Below, one piece after another: positions 34,040 to 43,886 of a stretch of 64,000 nt of DNA (position 1 is the stretch's first letter; each line of letters opens with the position of its first letter). A program made the translations under genes and the position numbers. The notes below the pieces were generated by a model. It did no database searches. It saw nothing but the letters and a program-made list of their open reading frames with translations, and was not told the origin of the DNA. Source of the DNA: Sphingobacterium sp. N143 (GTDB taxonomy: Bacteria > Bacteroidota > Bacteroidia > Sphingobacteriales > Sphingobacteriaceae); the NCBI RefSeq assembly GCF_030325625.1, contig NZ_JACAIS010000002.1, positions 395,913 to 459,912 of the forward strand, written 5' to 3'.

Positions 34040-36724
34040 ATGAAAAGACTAGTTCATCTCATACTATTATTTTTCGCCATCAGCAATGTCTATTCCCAGA
34101 CGAGCATCAAAGGGAAGGTTCTCGATAAAGCTGACAATAAGCCACTCACAAATGCTTCTATCATTCTGTTGAACAGGGATTCTGTGCTCCGATATTTCAA
34201 CAGAGCGAATGAAGAGGGAAAATTCCTGTTAAAAAATATTACCCCTGGAAGCTACATTCTCTTGGCCACCTATCCTAAGTTTGAACTTTATACAGATACC
34301 ATCGAGATTGTGGATAAGGATATTGACCTGCATGACATCAAGATCAATTCCCAAAAAAATGTACTTGAAGAGGTCATCGTCACCCGCAGGCTGCCCATCA
34401 CATTAAAAGGAGACACAATAGAATATGATGCAGGAAGTTTTGAAACCGAAAAAAATGCCAAGCTGGAGGATCTTCTGCGACGTTTACCTGGCTTTACGGT
34501 TTCTGGGGACGGTAATATTACTGCTCAAGGCAAGACGGTACAAAAGGTTTTTATTGATGGCGAGGAGTTTTTTGGTTATGACCCCAAAATTGCCATCCGC
34601 AATGTACGTGCTGATGCAGTGGATAAAGTGCAGCTCTATGAGAAAAAATCCGAAGAGGCTGAGCTATCGGGGATAGATGACGGTGTCAGGATCCAGACGG
34701 TCAATGTCGTTTTAAAGGAAAAAGCGAGAAAGGGTATTTTTGGAAATATGGAGGCGTTGGGCGGTACAAAGGAACTGTATGCAGGGAATTTATTTGCTGC
34801 CAAATTCAATAGAACCGAACGAGTCGGTATCACCGCCAGCCGCAACAACATGGGGAGCTCCAATGGCCGGGAGGGATCGCTACGGATGAACAACCAGATC
34901 ACAGGAGAACCACTTAACACCGCCTTTGGCGCCAACTATGAGAACCAGTTCTTCAAAAAGACCTTAAAAGTAAATGCCAACTACAGTTATAACGACAACA
35001 GTAATAAGAACAGATCGGAAAACTATAATAAAAATATTTTACCCGATAATTCCATATTGGAGAAAACCAGCAAAAGCAATAACGAAAGAAGCACACGCAG
35101 CAATGGAGTCCGATCTCATTTTTCCCTTCGCCTGGATTCAACACAACATATAGACCTCCAATCCAATGGGAACTGGTCGGACAACTATGGTTTGAACTTA
35201 TCTGAAAGTTTTACAGCGGATGGTTCGGGAATAGCAATCAGCAATTTCAAGGAGAATACTGAATCGACATCATCCAGTCGAAGCAATAATTTTCGATTAA
35301 ACTATCGAAAACGGTTAAAGGCAGGCCGTTCTTTCAACCTCATGGTCGGGAACAATGCCAAGGAATCGGATTCGGAAAGCAAAGTAAATTCTACGACTTA
35401 TTTTTATAAAAATGATAGCACAGCACGCATTAACCAAACCAGATTTGGCAAAAATAAGGGCAATGATTTCTCTTCTTCCATAAATTTCAGTAATCGAATC
35501 AATGATTTTATCAATCTTGCACTGGGTTATAGTTTCCATCACGCCAGAAGTACCAATACACAAAATGCCATAGACAATGTCACCCAGCAGTTTGATTCAT
35601 TATATTCACAAAATCAGATTGATAATAACACTAACCAAGGCGTTAATATTCACTTCTCCTTTCGAAAGGAGAAGTTTGAGGTCAATTTTTCCAATCGCAC
35701 ATTTTACAAGAATCAGCAACTGAATGACAGTTACCGGGCAGTTGACCTTTCAAGAAATTTTTGGGACAATAATTTGAATGTTGACGCCAACTATAGAATA
35801 TCGAATAGCCGTAATGTTCGTTTATCCTACCAAAGCACGAATATCATCCCTTCTTTTGAACAGCTACAACCATTGCAACCTCAAACCAACCCGCTGTTTC
35901 AACAGATCGGAAATCCAGATCTAAAACGTGCCGTAAACCATAATATCGCCGCAAACTACAATGCGTTCAGCTTACTGAAAGGGACAAACATTAATATCAA
36001 TGGAAATCTATCCTTCGTGAACAACCCTATCGTAAACAAGACCACGGTACTGGAAAATTCTGCCCAGATCAGCAGCTATGAAAATTTATCTGGTAAATCC
36101 AACTGGAACAGTTCATTGAACATCAATCATATGCAACCCTTGGCTAACCGTCGGATTAACTTTAATAAAAGTGCCAATATCAGATATAACAACAGCTATA
36201 GTTACACGAAATTTGAGGGCGGTCAGTCCAAAGGTGAATTTCTCTTGAACAATGCAAAAAACATGGTTTTTACCTTGGGCTCGAGTTTAAATGAACAAAA
36301 CTCAGAAGGGTTTGATTTTGACCTTTCCTGGAATACAGGAATCAATGTGCAGCACAACTCCATCAATACACAATACAATGCCACAAGTTTTGAGGGCGGT
36401 GCTTCAGGATATATCAAATATTTTCTCCCCAAAAAATTCAATATGCTGACAAATATATTTTATAGTTATACAGGCCCTACTAAACTTTACAAGAAACCGA
36501 TCAATCAATTTTATACCAATATAGAACTTCAAAAGAAAGTACTGAAAGATGAAAGCATGACACTCAGCCTTAAAGCCTTTGATATATTCAATACGTTCAA
36601 CAATACACGTCGGAACGGTAATGACACAAATTACGCCGAATCCGTTCTGCAGGTATTAACACAATATTTTTTGGTTGGCATCAAATGGGATTTCAATAAA
36701 TACTTGGGAAAAGGAAATGATTAA
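34040..36724 (+). CDS. Outer-membrane beta-barrel protein with carboxypeptidase-regulatory domain
   Basis: An 894-residue protein with a signal peptide ending VYSQ. A CarboxypepD_reg domain (residues about 22-100, IKGKVLDKADNKPLTNASI) precedes a plug-like region (about 115-245: LEEVIVTRRLPITLKGDTIE, LEDLLRRLPGFTVSGDGN, KVFIDGEEFFGYDPKIAIRN). A barrel of the OMP_b-brl_3 type follows, rich in Asn and Ser, with a C-terminal FLVGIKWDF strand. It is related to TonB-dependent receptors but has no clear siderophore-type plug. It overlaps the GLPGLI gene by 8 nt, the usual partner of this family. Confidence 0.85.
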   Translation: MKRLVHLILLFFAISNVYSQTSIKGKVLDKADNKPLTNASIILLNRDSVLRYFNRANEEGKFLLKNITPGSYILLATYPKFELYTDTIEIVDKDIDLHDIKINSQKNVLEEVIVTRRLPITLKGDTIEYDAGSFETEKNAKLEDLLRRLPGFTVSGDGNITAQGKTVQKVFIDGEEFFGYDPKIAIRNVRADAVDKVQLYEKKSEEAELSGIDDGVRIQTVNVVLKEKARKGIFGNMEALGGTKELYAGNLFAAKFNRTERVGITASRNNMGSSNGREGSLRMNNQITGEPLNTAFGANYENQFFKKTLKVNANYSYNDNSNKNRSENYNKNILPDNSILEKTSKSNNERSTRSNGVRSHFSLRLDSTQHIDLQSNGNWSDNYGLNLSESFTADGSGIAISNFKENTESTSSSRSNNFRLNYRKRLKAGRSFNLMVGNNAKESDSESKVNSTTYFYKNDSTARINQTRFGKNKGNDFSSSINFSNRINDFINLALGYSFHHARSTNTQNAIDNVTQQFDSLYSQNQIDNNTNQGVNIHFSFRKEKFEVNFSNRTFYKNQQLNDSYRAVDLSRNFWDNNLNVDANYRISNSRNVRLSYQSTNIIPSFEQLQPLQPQTNPLFQQIGNPDLKRAVNHNIAANYNAFSLLKGTNININGNLSFVNNPIVNKTTVLENSAQISSYENLSGKSNWNSSLNINHMQPLANRRINFNKSANIRYNNSYSYTKFEGGQSKGEFLLNNAKNMVFTLGSSLNEQNSEGFDFDLSWNTGINVQHNSINTQYNATSFEGGASGYIKYFLPKKFNMLTNIFYSYTGPTKLYKKPINQFYTNIELQKKVLKDESMTLSLKAFDIFNTFNNTRRNGNDTNYAESVLQVLTQYFLVGIKWDFNKYLGKGND

Positions 36725-37553
36725 AACATATTTAATTTGTATTATCTGCTGCCTACTAGGCTCATCCCTGCAGGGGCAATATGCTTATTTTGGGAATAGA
36801 GGAACCATCCATTTTGATAAGGTTACCTATACCAAGGCACGGATGCGCCAATTGTCTAATGAAATGAGTTCAAAAATGCCAGACAGGGGTGCTGGTATGA
36901 TGGAGTACCTGGATAAAGTACCGGATTCGTATACTGAAAAACTGACTCTTTTCTTTGACGAACATGCCACTGTGCTCATGCAGGATGACAGTAGCGGGAC
37001 GACCGCCACTAAGCGGGGAACCATGCGTAATAGAGGAAGAGGAGGCAGCAGTCAAAGGATGCGGTTCAACCAGGGTCCCAACAATAAAAATGGGAAAGTC
37101 CTGTATCAGAATTTAAAGACAAGTATGGCGGATATTCAGCTCGATATTGATGAGAAATATCTGTTATCTGAGCCTTTGGACAGTATCACCTGGCGTTTTA
37201 CGGAGGAATTTCGTTCTATCGCCGGTATAAGTTGTCGAAGAGTAAATGGAGCTACGAAAGACTCCCTCTATTTGATTGCTTATTACACAGAAGAAATTCC
37301 TGTTTCAGCAGGTCCTGCGCTAAGTCATGGTTTGCCAGGCATGATACTGGGCCTAGTGATCCCGGAGATGCATATTCAATACTGGGCAACGCACATTGCG
37401 TACGGCAATAATTTAGTGCCTTCGGACTGGCGGGACAAGAAAGCCAAAAGCATGAAGTTTGGTGAGTTTACAGATCTCTTTGGCAGATATATGCCACGGA
37501 ATCGCCAAAATGAGTCAGCAAAAAAAAGGATTCTGGAGCAACTTGTCTATTGA
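36717..37553 (+). CDS. GLPGLI family exported protein
   Basis: A 278-residue protein with a signal peptide (MIKTYLICIICCLLGSSLQGQ). The family motif appears as HGLPGMILGL (residues about 204-213), within the usual context of a Pro/Gly-rich turn after a YYTEEIPVSAGPALS strand. The middle has a basic Gly/Arg-rich loop (RGRGGSSQRM). GLPGLI proteins (TIGR01200) are periplasmic or surface proteins of unknown function, nearly always encoded next to a TonB-receptor-like barrel, as here. The start at 36717 overlaps the upstream stop by 8 nt. Confidence 0.86.
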   Translation: MIKTYLICIICCLLGSSLQGQYAYFGNRGTIHFDKVTYTKARMRQLSNEMSSKMPDRGAGMMEYLDKVPDSYTEKLTLFFDEHATVLMQDDSSGTTATKRGTMRNRGRGGSSQRMRFNQGPNNKNGKVLYQNLKTSMADIQLDIDEKYLLSEPLDSITWRFTEEFRSIAGISCRRVNGATKDSLYLIAYYTEEIPVSAGPALSHGLPGMILGLVIPEMHIQYWATHIAYGNNLVPSDWRDKKAKSMKFGEFTDLFGRYMPRNRQNESAKKRILEQLVY

Positions 37554-37685
37554 AAATGTCAGTTTGGCAGTACCTCAGGACAAATTGATGACAAATAGTG
37601 ATTTTTTTACAAAACATTCGGATTGGCATAAGGGTTGATAATAGACAGATAGAATTTATTTAAGTAAAAAATTAAAATACAAGAT

Positions 37686-39590
37686 ATGTCTAAAATTATA
37701 GGAATTGACTTAGGTACTACAAACTCATGTGTCGCCGTAATGGAAGGTAACGAGCCTGTAGTAATTACAAATAACGAAGGTAAGCGTACAACGCCTTCAA
37801 TTGTAGCTTTCGTCGAAGGTGGTGAACGTAAAGTTGGCGATCCAGCAAAACGTCAGGCAATCACCAATCCACATAAAACGATCTATTCTATTAAACGTTT
37901 CATGGGACTTTCATATGATGAGGCTGTAAAAGAAGCTGAGCATGTACCCTACAAAATCGTTAAAGGTGATAACAATACACCACGCGTAGAAATCGATGAC
38001 CGTAAATATACTCCGCAAGAGATCTCTGCAATGATCCTTCAAAAAATGAAGAAAACTGCGGAGGATTTCTTAGGTCAAGAAGTCACTGAAGCTGTGATCA
38101 CAGTACCTGCATACTTCAACGATGCACAACGTCAAGCAACAAAAGAAGCAGGTGAAATCGCTGGTTTATCTGTGAAACGTATCATCAACGAACCTACTGC
38201 TGCTGCTTTAGCTTACGGTTTGGACAAAGCACACAAAGACATGAAAATCGTTGTTTTTGACTGTGGTGGTGGTACACATGATGTTTCTGTTCTGGAGTTG
38301 GGTGATGGTGTATTTGAAGTAAAATCTACTGACGGTGATACACACTTAGGTGGTGATGACTTTGATAATGTAATCATCAACTGGTTGAATGAAGAATTCA
38401 AAAACGAAAACAATGGCTTTGACTTGAAAAAAGATCCAATGGCATTGCAACGTTTGAAAGAAGCTGCTGAAAAGGCGAAAATTGAATTATCGAGCGCAAC
38501 TTCTACTGAAATCAACTTACCATACATCACGGCAGATGCAACAGGTCCAAAACACTTAGTTCGTACATTATCACGTGCTAAATTTGAGGCTCTGGCAGCT
38601 GACTTGATCAAAAGAACAATTGCCCCTTGTGAATCTGCATTGAAAAATGCTGGTTTCAGCAAATCAGATATCGACGAGATTATTTTAGTCGGTGGTTCTA
38701 CTCGTATCCCTGCAATCGTTGACGCAGTAAAAGCTTTCTTCGGAAAAGAACCTTCTAAAGGTGTAAACCCTGACGAAGTTGTTGCTTTGGGAGCTGCAAT
38801 CCAAGGTGGTGTATTGACAGGTGAAGTAAAAGACGTTTTATTATTGGATGTAACTCCACTTTCATTGGGTATCGAAACAATGGGTGGTGTAATGACTAAA
38901 TTAATCGAAGCAAATACGACAATCCCGACCAAAAAATCGGAAACATTCTCTACTGCTTCTGACAACCAACCATCTGTGGAAATCCACATCTTACAAGGTG
39001 AGCGTCCAATGGCAAGCCAAAACCGTACAATCGGCCGTTTCCATTTGAACGACATCCCACCTGCACCGCGTGGAGTTCCTCAAATCGAAGTTACTTTCGA
39101 TATTGATGCCAACGGGATCATCAAAGTATCTGCAAAAGATAAAGCAACCGGTAAAGAGCAAAACATCCGTATTGAAGCTTCTTCAGGTTTGTCAGATGAT
39201 GAAATCAAACGCATGAAAGAGGAAGCTGAGGCAAATGCTGATGCTGACAAAAAAATGAAAGAAGAAGCTGACAAAGTAAATGCAGCTGACGCCTTGATCT
39301 TCTCAACTGAAAAACAATTGAAAGAATATGGTGATAAAATCTCTGCAGACAAAAAGGCTCCTATTGAAGCTGGACTGACTAAATTGAAATCTGCATATGA
39401 AGCCAAAAACTTCGCAGAAATCGATGCAGCTTCTGCTGAATTGCAAAATGCTTGGAATGCAGCTTCTGAAGAAATGTATGCGGCTTCTCAAGGTGGTGCG
39501 CAACAACCCCAAGGAGATGCTGGTCAAGCACAAGGTGGAAACCAAGGTGGTGATGATGTAACTGACGTAGATTACGAAGAAGTAAAATAA
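37686..39590 (+). CDS. dnaK: Molecular chaperone DnaK (Hsp70)
   Basis: A 634-residue ATP-dependent chaperone. It starts [20 protein letters not shown], the phosphate-1 loop. It has [14 protein letters not shown], the phosphate-2 loop [16 protein letters not shown], the adenosine loop [12 protein letters not shown], the linker [15 protein letters not shown] and the substrate domain. The C-terminus is a lid plus a disordered Gly/Gln tail ending [11 protein letters not shown]. In the phosphate-2 loop the usual DLGGGTFD reads DCGGGTHD; the Thr is kept. No dnaJ or grpE lies next to it and no CIRCE element is visible, so heat-shock control must differ from the HrcA type. Confidence 0.97.
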   Translation: MSKIIGIDLGTTNSCVAVMEGNEPVVITNNEGKRTTPSIVAFVEGGERKVGDPAKRQAITNPHKTIYSIKRFMGLSYDEAVKEAEHVPYKIVKGDNNTPRVEIDDRKYTPQEISAMILQKMKKTAEDFLGQEVTEAVITVPAYFNDAQRQATKEAGEIAGLSVKRIINEPTAAALAYGLDKAHKDMKIVVFDCGGGTHDVSVLELGDGVFEVKSTDGDTHLGGDDFDNVIINWLNEEFKNENNGFDLKKDPMALQRLKEAAEKAKIELSSATSTEINLPYITADATGPKHLVRTLSRAKFEALAADLIKRTIAPCESALKNAGFSKSDIDEIILVGGSTRIPAIVDAVKAFFGKEPSKGVNPDEVVALGAAIQGGVLTGEVKDVLLLDVTPLSLGIETMGGVMTKLIEANTTIPTKKSETFSTASDNQPSVEIHILQGERPMASQNRTIGRFHLNDIPPAPRGVPQIEVTFDIDANGIIKVSAKDKATGKEQNIRIEASSGLSDDEIKRMKEEAEANADADKKMKEEADKVNAADALIFSTEKQLKEYGDKISADKKAPIEAGLTKLKSAYEAKNFAEIDAASAELQNAWNAASEEMYAASQGGAQQPQGDAGQAQGGNQGGDDVTDVDYEEVK

Positions 39591-39604
39591 TCATCCCTCC
39601 TGAT

Positions 39605-39649
39605 AAATAAAAAAGCTCCGAGCGTTCTCTGCTCGGAGCTTTTTTATTT
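39605..39649. terminator. Bidirectional terminator after dnaK
   Basis: A perfect 19-bp stem (39605-39623 with 39631-39649, loop GTTCTCT) with A and T tracts. It serves dnaK (+) and the DUF2459 gene (-). Confidence 0.92.
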
Positions 39650-39698
39650 ATGGGACATATAGCGATCTATTTCTTTGAGAAGATCCTAATATGTACCA

Positions 39699-40376
39699 CT
39701 ATTTCCGATAATGGCTCATTATGCCTTTGTCTAATATCGCCCAAATGCCAGCTGGCATACCCGCATGCTTCAAGGCAGTATTGGTCCAAGTATTACATGA
39801 ATAGAATAAGCTATAGGATCCTTTGGCCTCATAAAAGGCATCTGAATCATCATATTGCGCATCGGTATCTACCAAAACTGTCCTTCCGTCCTTCCAATCT
39901 AAAGAATCGCGGATATACTTCACTAGTTCTTTGTACTGTTGCGGACTGATTTTATACCCAAAGCACAATTCATTTTCTTGCATAAAGTTATAATATGTTA
40001 CGTGGATAGCAGACTCACCCAATCCAAATGCAGCCACCAAGGCCGTGGATGCCTTTAGATCCTTCCATTCTGGTGTATCTAAATAAAAACCTTTATCTCC
40101 CCAACCAATACCAACATACTGGTATCCCGATTTTTTTCCTACCGTGTTTGTATAAGGAAACAGGTGCGTCCAATCCATCTCTTCATGGATGACAGGCAAT
40201 ATAATATCGGTATGAACCCCATTGGATTTCACATATACCTGTACTGTTCTATCAGAAATTGTCTCCCTGCCAGAGACCGGAATTCTCGATAGTATATATT
40301 CGGCAACAATATAAAGCACACAAAAACCTAAAAATCCCAAAATAATATAACCGAACATCTTCGCTACTTTTTTCAT
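39699..40376 (-). CDS. DUF2459 / TIGR02117 family protein
   Basis: A 225-residue protein starting MKKVAKMFGY, with one N-terminal membrane helix (GYIILGFLGFCVLYIVAEYI) and then a periplasmic domain. Family blocks visible are VYVKSNGVHTDIILPVI, VGIGWGDKGFYLDTPEW and the catalytic-like SLFYSCNTWTNTALKHAGMP (a Cys followed by WTN). The fold was proposed to be NlpC/P60-like, but the activity is unknown; the early name links it to urease regions, none of which is seen here. Starts at 40400 or 40469 are possible but less likely. Confidence 0.8.
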   Translation of the reverse strand: MKKVAKMFGYIILGFLGFCVLYIVAEYILSRIPVSGRETISDRTVQVYVKSNGVHTDIILPVIHEEMDWTHLFPYTNTVGKKSGYQYVGIGWGDKGFYLDTPEWKDLKASTALVAAFGLGESAIHVTYYNFMQENELCFGYKISPQQYKELVKYIRDSLDWKDGRTVLVDTDAQYDDSDAFYEAKGSYSLFYSCNTWTNTALKHAGMPAGIWAILDKGIMSHYRK

Positions 40377-40504
40377 CTTTAAACGATTATTGACGGACAT
40401 TTTCAAGCTAACTTTAGCCGGATATCTCCACCCACAGCCCCATATATAATGGCATAAAGACATTGACATCGATCCATGATCTCTATTCCAGATTTATAAA
40501 CATA

Positions 40505-40536
40505 AAAAAAACCTGTATTGCTTACAATACAGGTTT
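40505..40536 (-). terminator. Terminator of the nucleotidyltransferase gene
   Basis: AAACCTGTATTG (40509-40520) pairs with CAATACAGGTTT (40525-40536). On the minus strand the stem is followed by TTTTTATG. Confidence 0.87.
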
Positions 40537-40560
40537 AATATAAGCTATTTCTTCTAGCTC

Positions 40561-41472
40561 TTAAAATAACTTCTCTGGATACACACCATCTGCAACCAAT
40601 TTAGAGATTGATTCTTGCACAATGGGCTTGTCTTCTTTGTAAGTAACTCCAAACCATTTGGATGAGGTAGGGATGACTTTGAAATCAGCCATTTTATGTT
40701 TTACCATATAATCTGGAACAGAAGGGATAAAGAACTCTGCTTTTACATTCTCCTTATTTTCTTCAACAAAAGCAGGAAACATCGTCTGTGCGACATCAAA
40801 TATCTTTGGCGTAAAGCCCCAGAAGTTCATCGAAACACGGGTCTGTGGATCCAAATCATGCTCCACACCATTTTCTTCGTATACGATTTTACGGCTATCG
40901 CCTTCACCTTTATAATATATATTTGTACGTTCCGTTACACTTTCCATGTGTCCCGAAGGGCTGACTTCACATACACCACGTGATACATAACCGTAGTCAG
41001 ACATGGTATTTCCTACCTGGAAGCCCATCAAGGACATTTGTTGATCTGAAACTTCAGTCGTTAAAAATTCGGCCATTTTTTGAAAGGAGTCCGAGCCATA
41101 GAAATCATCCGCATTGATGACACAGAAAGGTTCATTCACTTTATCCTTAGCACTCATCACGGCATGTGCGGTACCCCAAGGTTTTGTTCTTTCAATGACA
41201 TGATTGACGCCAAATTTTGTTAAATCGAAATCCTGAAATGCGTAGTCCACTTCGATCTTACCTTTCAACTTTTCATCAAACACTGCTTTCATTTTATCCA
41301 GGAATTCTTCACGGATAATGAATACAACTTTTCCAAATCCTGCACGAATGGCATCATAGATTGAATAGTCAATAATTGTCTCGCCGTGTGGGCCAAAACC
41401 ATCTACTTGTTTTAAAGAACCATACCGGCTAGCCATTCCTGCTGCCAAAATCAAAAGGGTTGGTTTACTCAT
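40561..41472 (-). CDS. Sugar-nucleotide nucleotidyltransferase family protein
   Basis: A 303-residue cytosolic protein with the nucleotidyltransferase signature LILAAGMASRYGSLKQ at the N-terminus, ETIIDYSIYDAIRAG, the metal-binding CVINADDFYG, and KWFGVTYKED near the end. It resembles glucose-1-phosphate or NDP-sugar pyrophosphorylases but lacks a C-terminal left-handed helix. The sugar and nucleotide are not assigned. The gene is monocistronic, with a well-matched promoter at 41509-41540. Confidence 0.85.
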   Translation of the reverse strand: MSKPTLLILAAGMASRYGSLKQVDGFGPHGETIIDYSIYDAIRAGFGKVVFIIREEFLDKMKAVFDEKLKGKIEVDYAFQDFDLTKFGVNHVIERTKPWGTAHAVMSAKDKVNEPFCVINADDFYGSDSFQKMAEFLTTEVSDQQMSLMGFQVGNTMSDYGYVSRGVCEVSPSGHMESVTERTNIYYKGEGDSRKIVYEENGVEHDLDPQTRVSMNFWGFTPKIFDVAQTMFPAFVEENKENVKAEFFIPSVPDYMVKHKMADFKVIPTSSKWFGVTYKEDKPIVQESISKLVADGVYPEKLF

Positions 41473-41508
41473 ATTTAAATTGTATTAATAGAACTTTCTT
41501 TTCGTCCT

Positions 41509-41540
41509 CAAACTTAGCTAAATTTGCCTGTAAAAGCAAA
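41509..41540 (-). promoter_or_regulatory. Promoter of the nucleotidyltransferase gene
   Basis: On the minus strand: TTTG (41540-41537), 20-nt spacer, TAAGTTTG (41516-41509), about 36 nt upstream of the ATG. Confidence 0.7.
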
Positions 41541-41606
41541 TATATAGGCCTTTCTCTCCACGTTGGAAAGGCTCTGACCTACGAAAATATTTCAAAAAAA
41601 TCAGCG

Positions 41607-43148
41607 TTATTTCTTCTTCAAAAATGCATTTAATAATCCTGTTGCCAATTTCCCTAAGAACTTGGCTCCTTCCCTGGCTAAAGTTGTGGTCGCTGTTCGC
41701 TGGGCCGCCTCCAAGGGGGTCTGTCTTCTCGAAGTCGGTCTACTTGCTTTAGCAGCTTCTTTTTCTGCTGCTGCACGTTGCTGCTCCTGTGCAACGACCT
41801 GCATTTTCTCATCAACGATCTCCGCTGCAGAACGGTTTTCCTGTCTTTCGTGATACTTTGCGTTTAAATCGGACTGATCAATAATCTGCTTGACTGTTGC
41901 CTCATCTGCAGGTCCCATCACTGCACGTGCAGGAACTAAATGAGTTGCGACCACCTCTGTCGGAATCCCTTTATCATTCAGTACGGTAATTAATGCCTGA
42001 CCTGTACCTAGCGAAGTTAAGATTTGATCAATCTCATAAAAATCGGATTTCGGATAGGTTTTTACTGTTTTTTTCAGATTTTCAGCATCATTGGGAGTAA
42101 AGGCACGCAAGGCATGCTGCACACGGTTCCCCAATTGTGCCAATACCGATTCGGGAATATCAGTAGGCGATTGTGTACAGAAGAATACCCCAATACCTTT
42201 AGAACGGATAAGACGTATGATCTGATCTACTTGAGACAGGAATGCTTTCGATGCACCATTAAAAAGAAGATGGGCTTCATCAAAGAAAAACACCAATTTC
42301 GGTTTATCAAGATCTCCTACCTCGGGCATATTTTTAAATAATTGGGCAAGTAAACTCAATAAAAAAGTAGAATACAATACCGGCTGATCCTGCACATCAG
42401 AGATGTTCAGTAAACTAATCATGCCCCGGCCATCGACCTTCTGGAACAAATCATTGATATCAAACTCTTTCTCGCCAAAGATGTGTGCCAGTCCCTGCTG
42501 CTCCAAAGCAACAATTTTACGGAGAATTGTTCCAGAACTCGCTGAACTTATTTTACCATAATCATTTTTAATCTCTTCACTTCCGGGCCCGTCCGACAGA
42601 TAGGTCAGCAGTTTTTTTGTATCCGTAAAATCAATCAAAGGCATTTGATTGTCCTGTGCATATTTGAACATAGCTGCCAAAACACCGGTCTGTGTCTCAT
42701 TGAGTTCCAGAATCCTTCCGAGTAAGACAGGTCCAAAATCCTCGACAGTAATGCGCATCGGAATCCCCTTGTTTCCCGACAATGAAAAGAGTTCGACCGG
42801 GAAGCTTGCTGGTTCAAACGGTATACCAACAGCATTTCCACGGTCGGTCAGCGCTTGATTTGTTGTCCCCGGCATAGCCAGTCCTGAAAGATCCCCTTTT
42901 ACATCCAACATAAATACGGGTACAGCGGCATCTGACAGCTGTTCGGCAATCAACTGGAGTGTTCGGGTCTTACCCGTGCCTGTGGCTCCAGCAATCAGAC
43001 CATGTCGGTTCATCATTTTCAAAGCTAAGTTCACTTTTGCCTCAGCTAAAATCTCTCCATCCAGGATACCGGCCCCCAAGTATATAAATGCCCCTTTGGG
43101 GTTATAAGAAGCTTGGACCTTTTCGATAAATTGTTCTTTATTTGCCAT
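41607..43148 (-). CDS. YjgR/DUF853 family HerA-like ATPase
   Basis: A 513-residue protein of the HerA-FtsK ATPase class. Walker A is GATGTGKT at residues 54-61, Walker B is KLVFFFDEAHLLF, and sensor-type residues lie in GIGVFFCTQSPTDIPESVL and GNRVQHALRAFTP. A Lys/Ala-rich C-terminal tail (KEAAKASRPTSRRQTP) ends in a hydrophobic Lys-rich helix. E. coli YjgR is the reference member; its role is not established, though relatives of HerA pump DNA. The gene stands alone. Confidence 0.9.
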   Translation of the reverse strand: MANKEQFIEKVQASYNPKGAFIYLGAGILDGEILAEAKVNLALKMMNRHGLIAGATGTGKTRTLQLIAEQLSDAAVPVFMLDVKGDLSGLAMPGTTNQALTDRGNAVGIPFEPASFPVELFSLSGNKGIPMRITVEDFGPVLLGRILELNETQTGVLAAMFKYAQDNQMPLIDFTDTKKLLTYLSDGPGSEEIKNDYGKISSASSGTILRKIVALEQQGLAHIFGEKEFDINDLFQKVDGRGMISLLNISDVQDQPVLYSTFLLSLLAQLFKNMPEVGDLDKPKLVFFFDEAHLLFNGASKAFLSQVDQIIRLIRSKGIGVFFCTQSPTDIPESVLAQLGNRVQHALRAFTPNDAENLKKTVKTYPKSDFYEIDQILTSLGTGQALITVLNDKGIPTEVVATHLVPARAVMGPADEATVKQIIDQSDLNAKYHERQENRSAAEIVDEKMQVVAQEQQRAAAEKEAAKASRPTSRRQTPLEAAQRTATTTLAREGAKFLGKLATGLLNAFLKKK

Positions 43149-43317
43149 AAAAAAGGCTTAATATTTGTGTTTGTATACTCAATTGAAACCCTGTAAAAAA
43201 TAATCTTTCCGTCACAATTTCGTGCCAAAATTCATTTTTTATGCACTATTAATTTGAATTTAACATAGAATTACTATTTTTACGATGATAAAACAATACG
43301 ATTAAAGGTAATAAAAA

Positions 43318-43653
43318 ATGTTAAATAAGAGATTTAGATTCATGGCTGCATTTTTATGTGCACTCATCTTTTTCACAAAGATGGCCATCTCTATATCGCC
43401 TATTTTTTCTGACAGTTTAGACCAAAATACAATCTTACAAATTGTTTTACAGCTTGAGATTGAAAACAATAATGGCGCAAGCAGTGACACCCTTGAAACT
43501 GCCTCAAAATTCTTCAATACAAAAACAGATGAATCTATTGTATTCGAAACTATTCTCGTTGAGAACCAAGGAAAACAAAAGAACTATCTTAAAAATGAGA
43601 AAAGCATTTTAGCTTTTCATCCTACGGTTCCAACACCGCCTCCTAACTGTTAA
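43318..43653 (+). CDS. Small exported or membrane-anchored hypothetical protein
   Basis: A 111-residue protein with an N-terminal hydrophobic segment after basic residues (NKRFRFMAAFLCALIFFTK), probably a signal or anchor. It continues with a Ser/Asn-rich region and ends in PTVPTPPPNC, a Pro-rich tail with a terminal Cys. I recognise no domain. The same kind of tail appears on small Sphingobacteriaceae proteins in my recollection, but I cannot confirm it here. It has clear gene-like spacing before the SulP gene and no strong terminator. Confidence 0.5.
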   Translation: MLNKRFRFMAAFLCALIFFTKMAISISPIFSDSLDQNTILQIVLQLEIENNNGASSDTLETASKFFNTKTDESIVFETILVENQGKQKNYLKNEKSILAFHPTVPTPPPNC

Positions 43654-43886
43654 TAAATACATCCCTTTGGGATGTAACCCATTTATCCCCATGCTGTATC
43701 CAGCATGTGCGGTTCTTATTGATTTTTCAGAATGCTCCGTCCATTATAGACAGCAAGGCTTTTAATCGGTATGACTTGACTAATCCGATTGTACTGAAGC
43801 GCTGATCCGATATATTCGAGCTCAATACATTAGTGTTGGGTCTGGAGACTTCATGAAAATTTTATTTACAGATAAACACAAATTTT

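Noticed and set aside
37554..37685. Search for a CIRCE (HrcA) element before dnaK
   Set aside because: No TTAGCACTC-N9-GAGTGCTAA-like repeat is present in the 132-nt leader.
38213..39055. 280-codon open frame antisense to dnaK
   Set aside because: It lies wholly inside dnaK, which has all Hsp70 motifs. The frame stays open because of dnaK codon bias, and it has no start context or homology.
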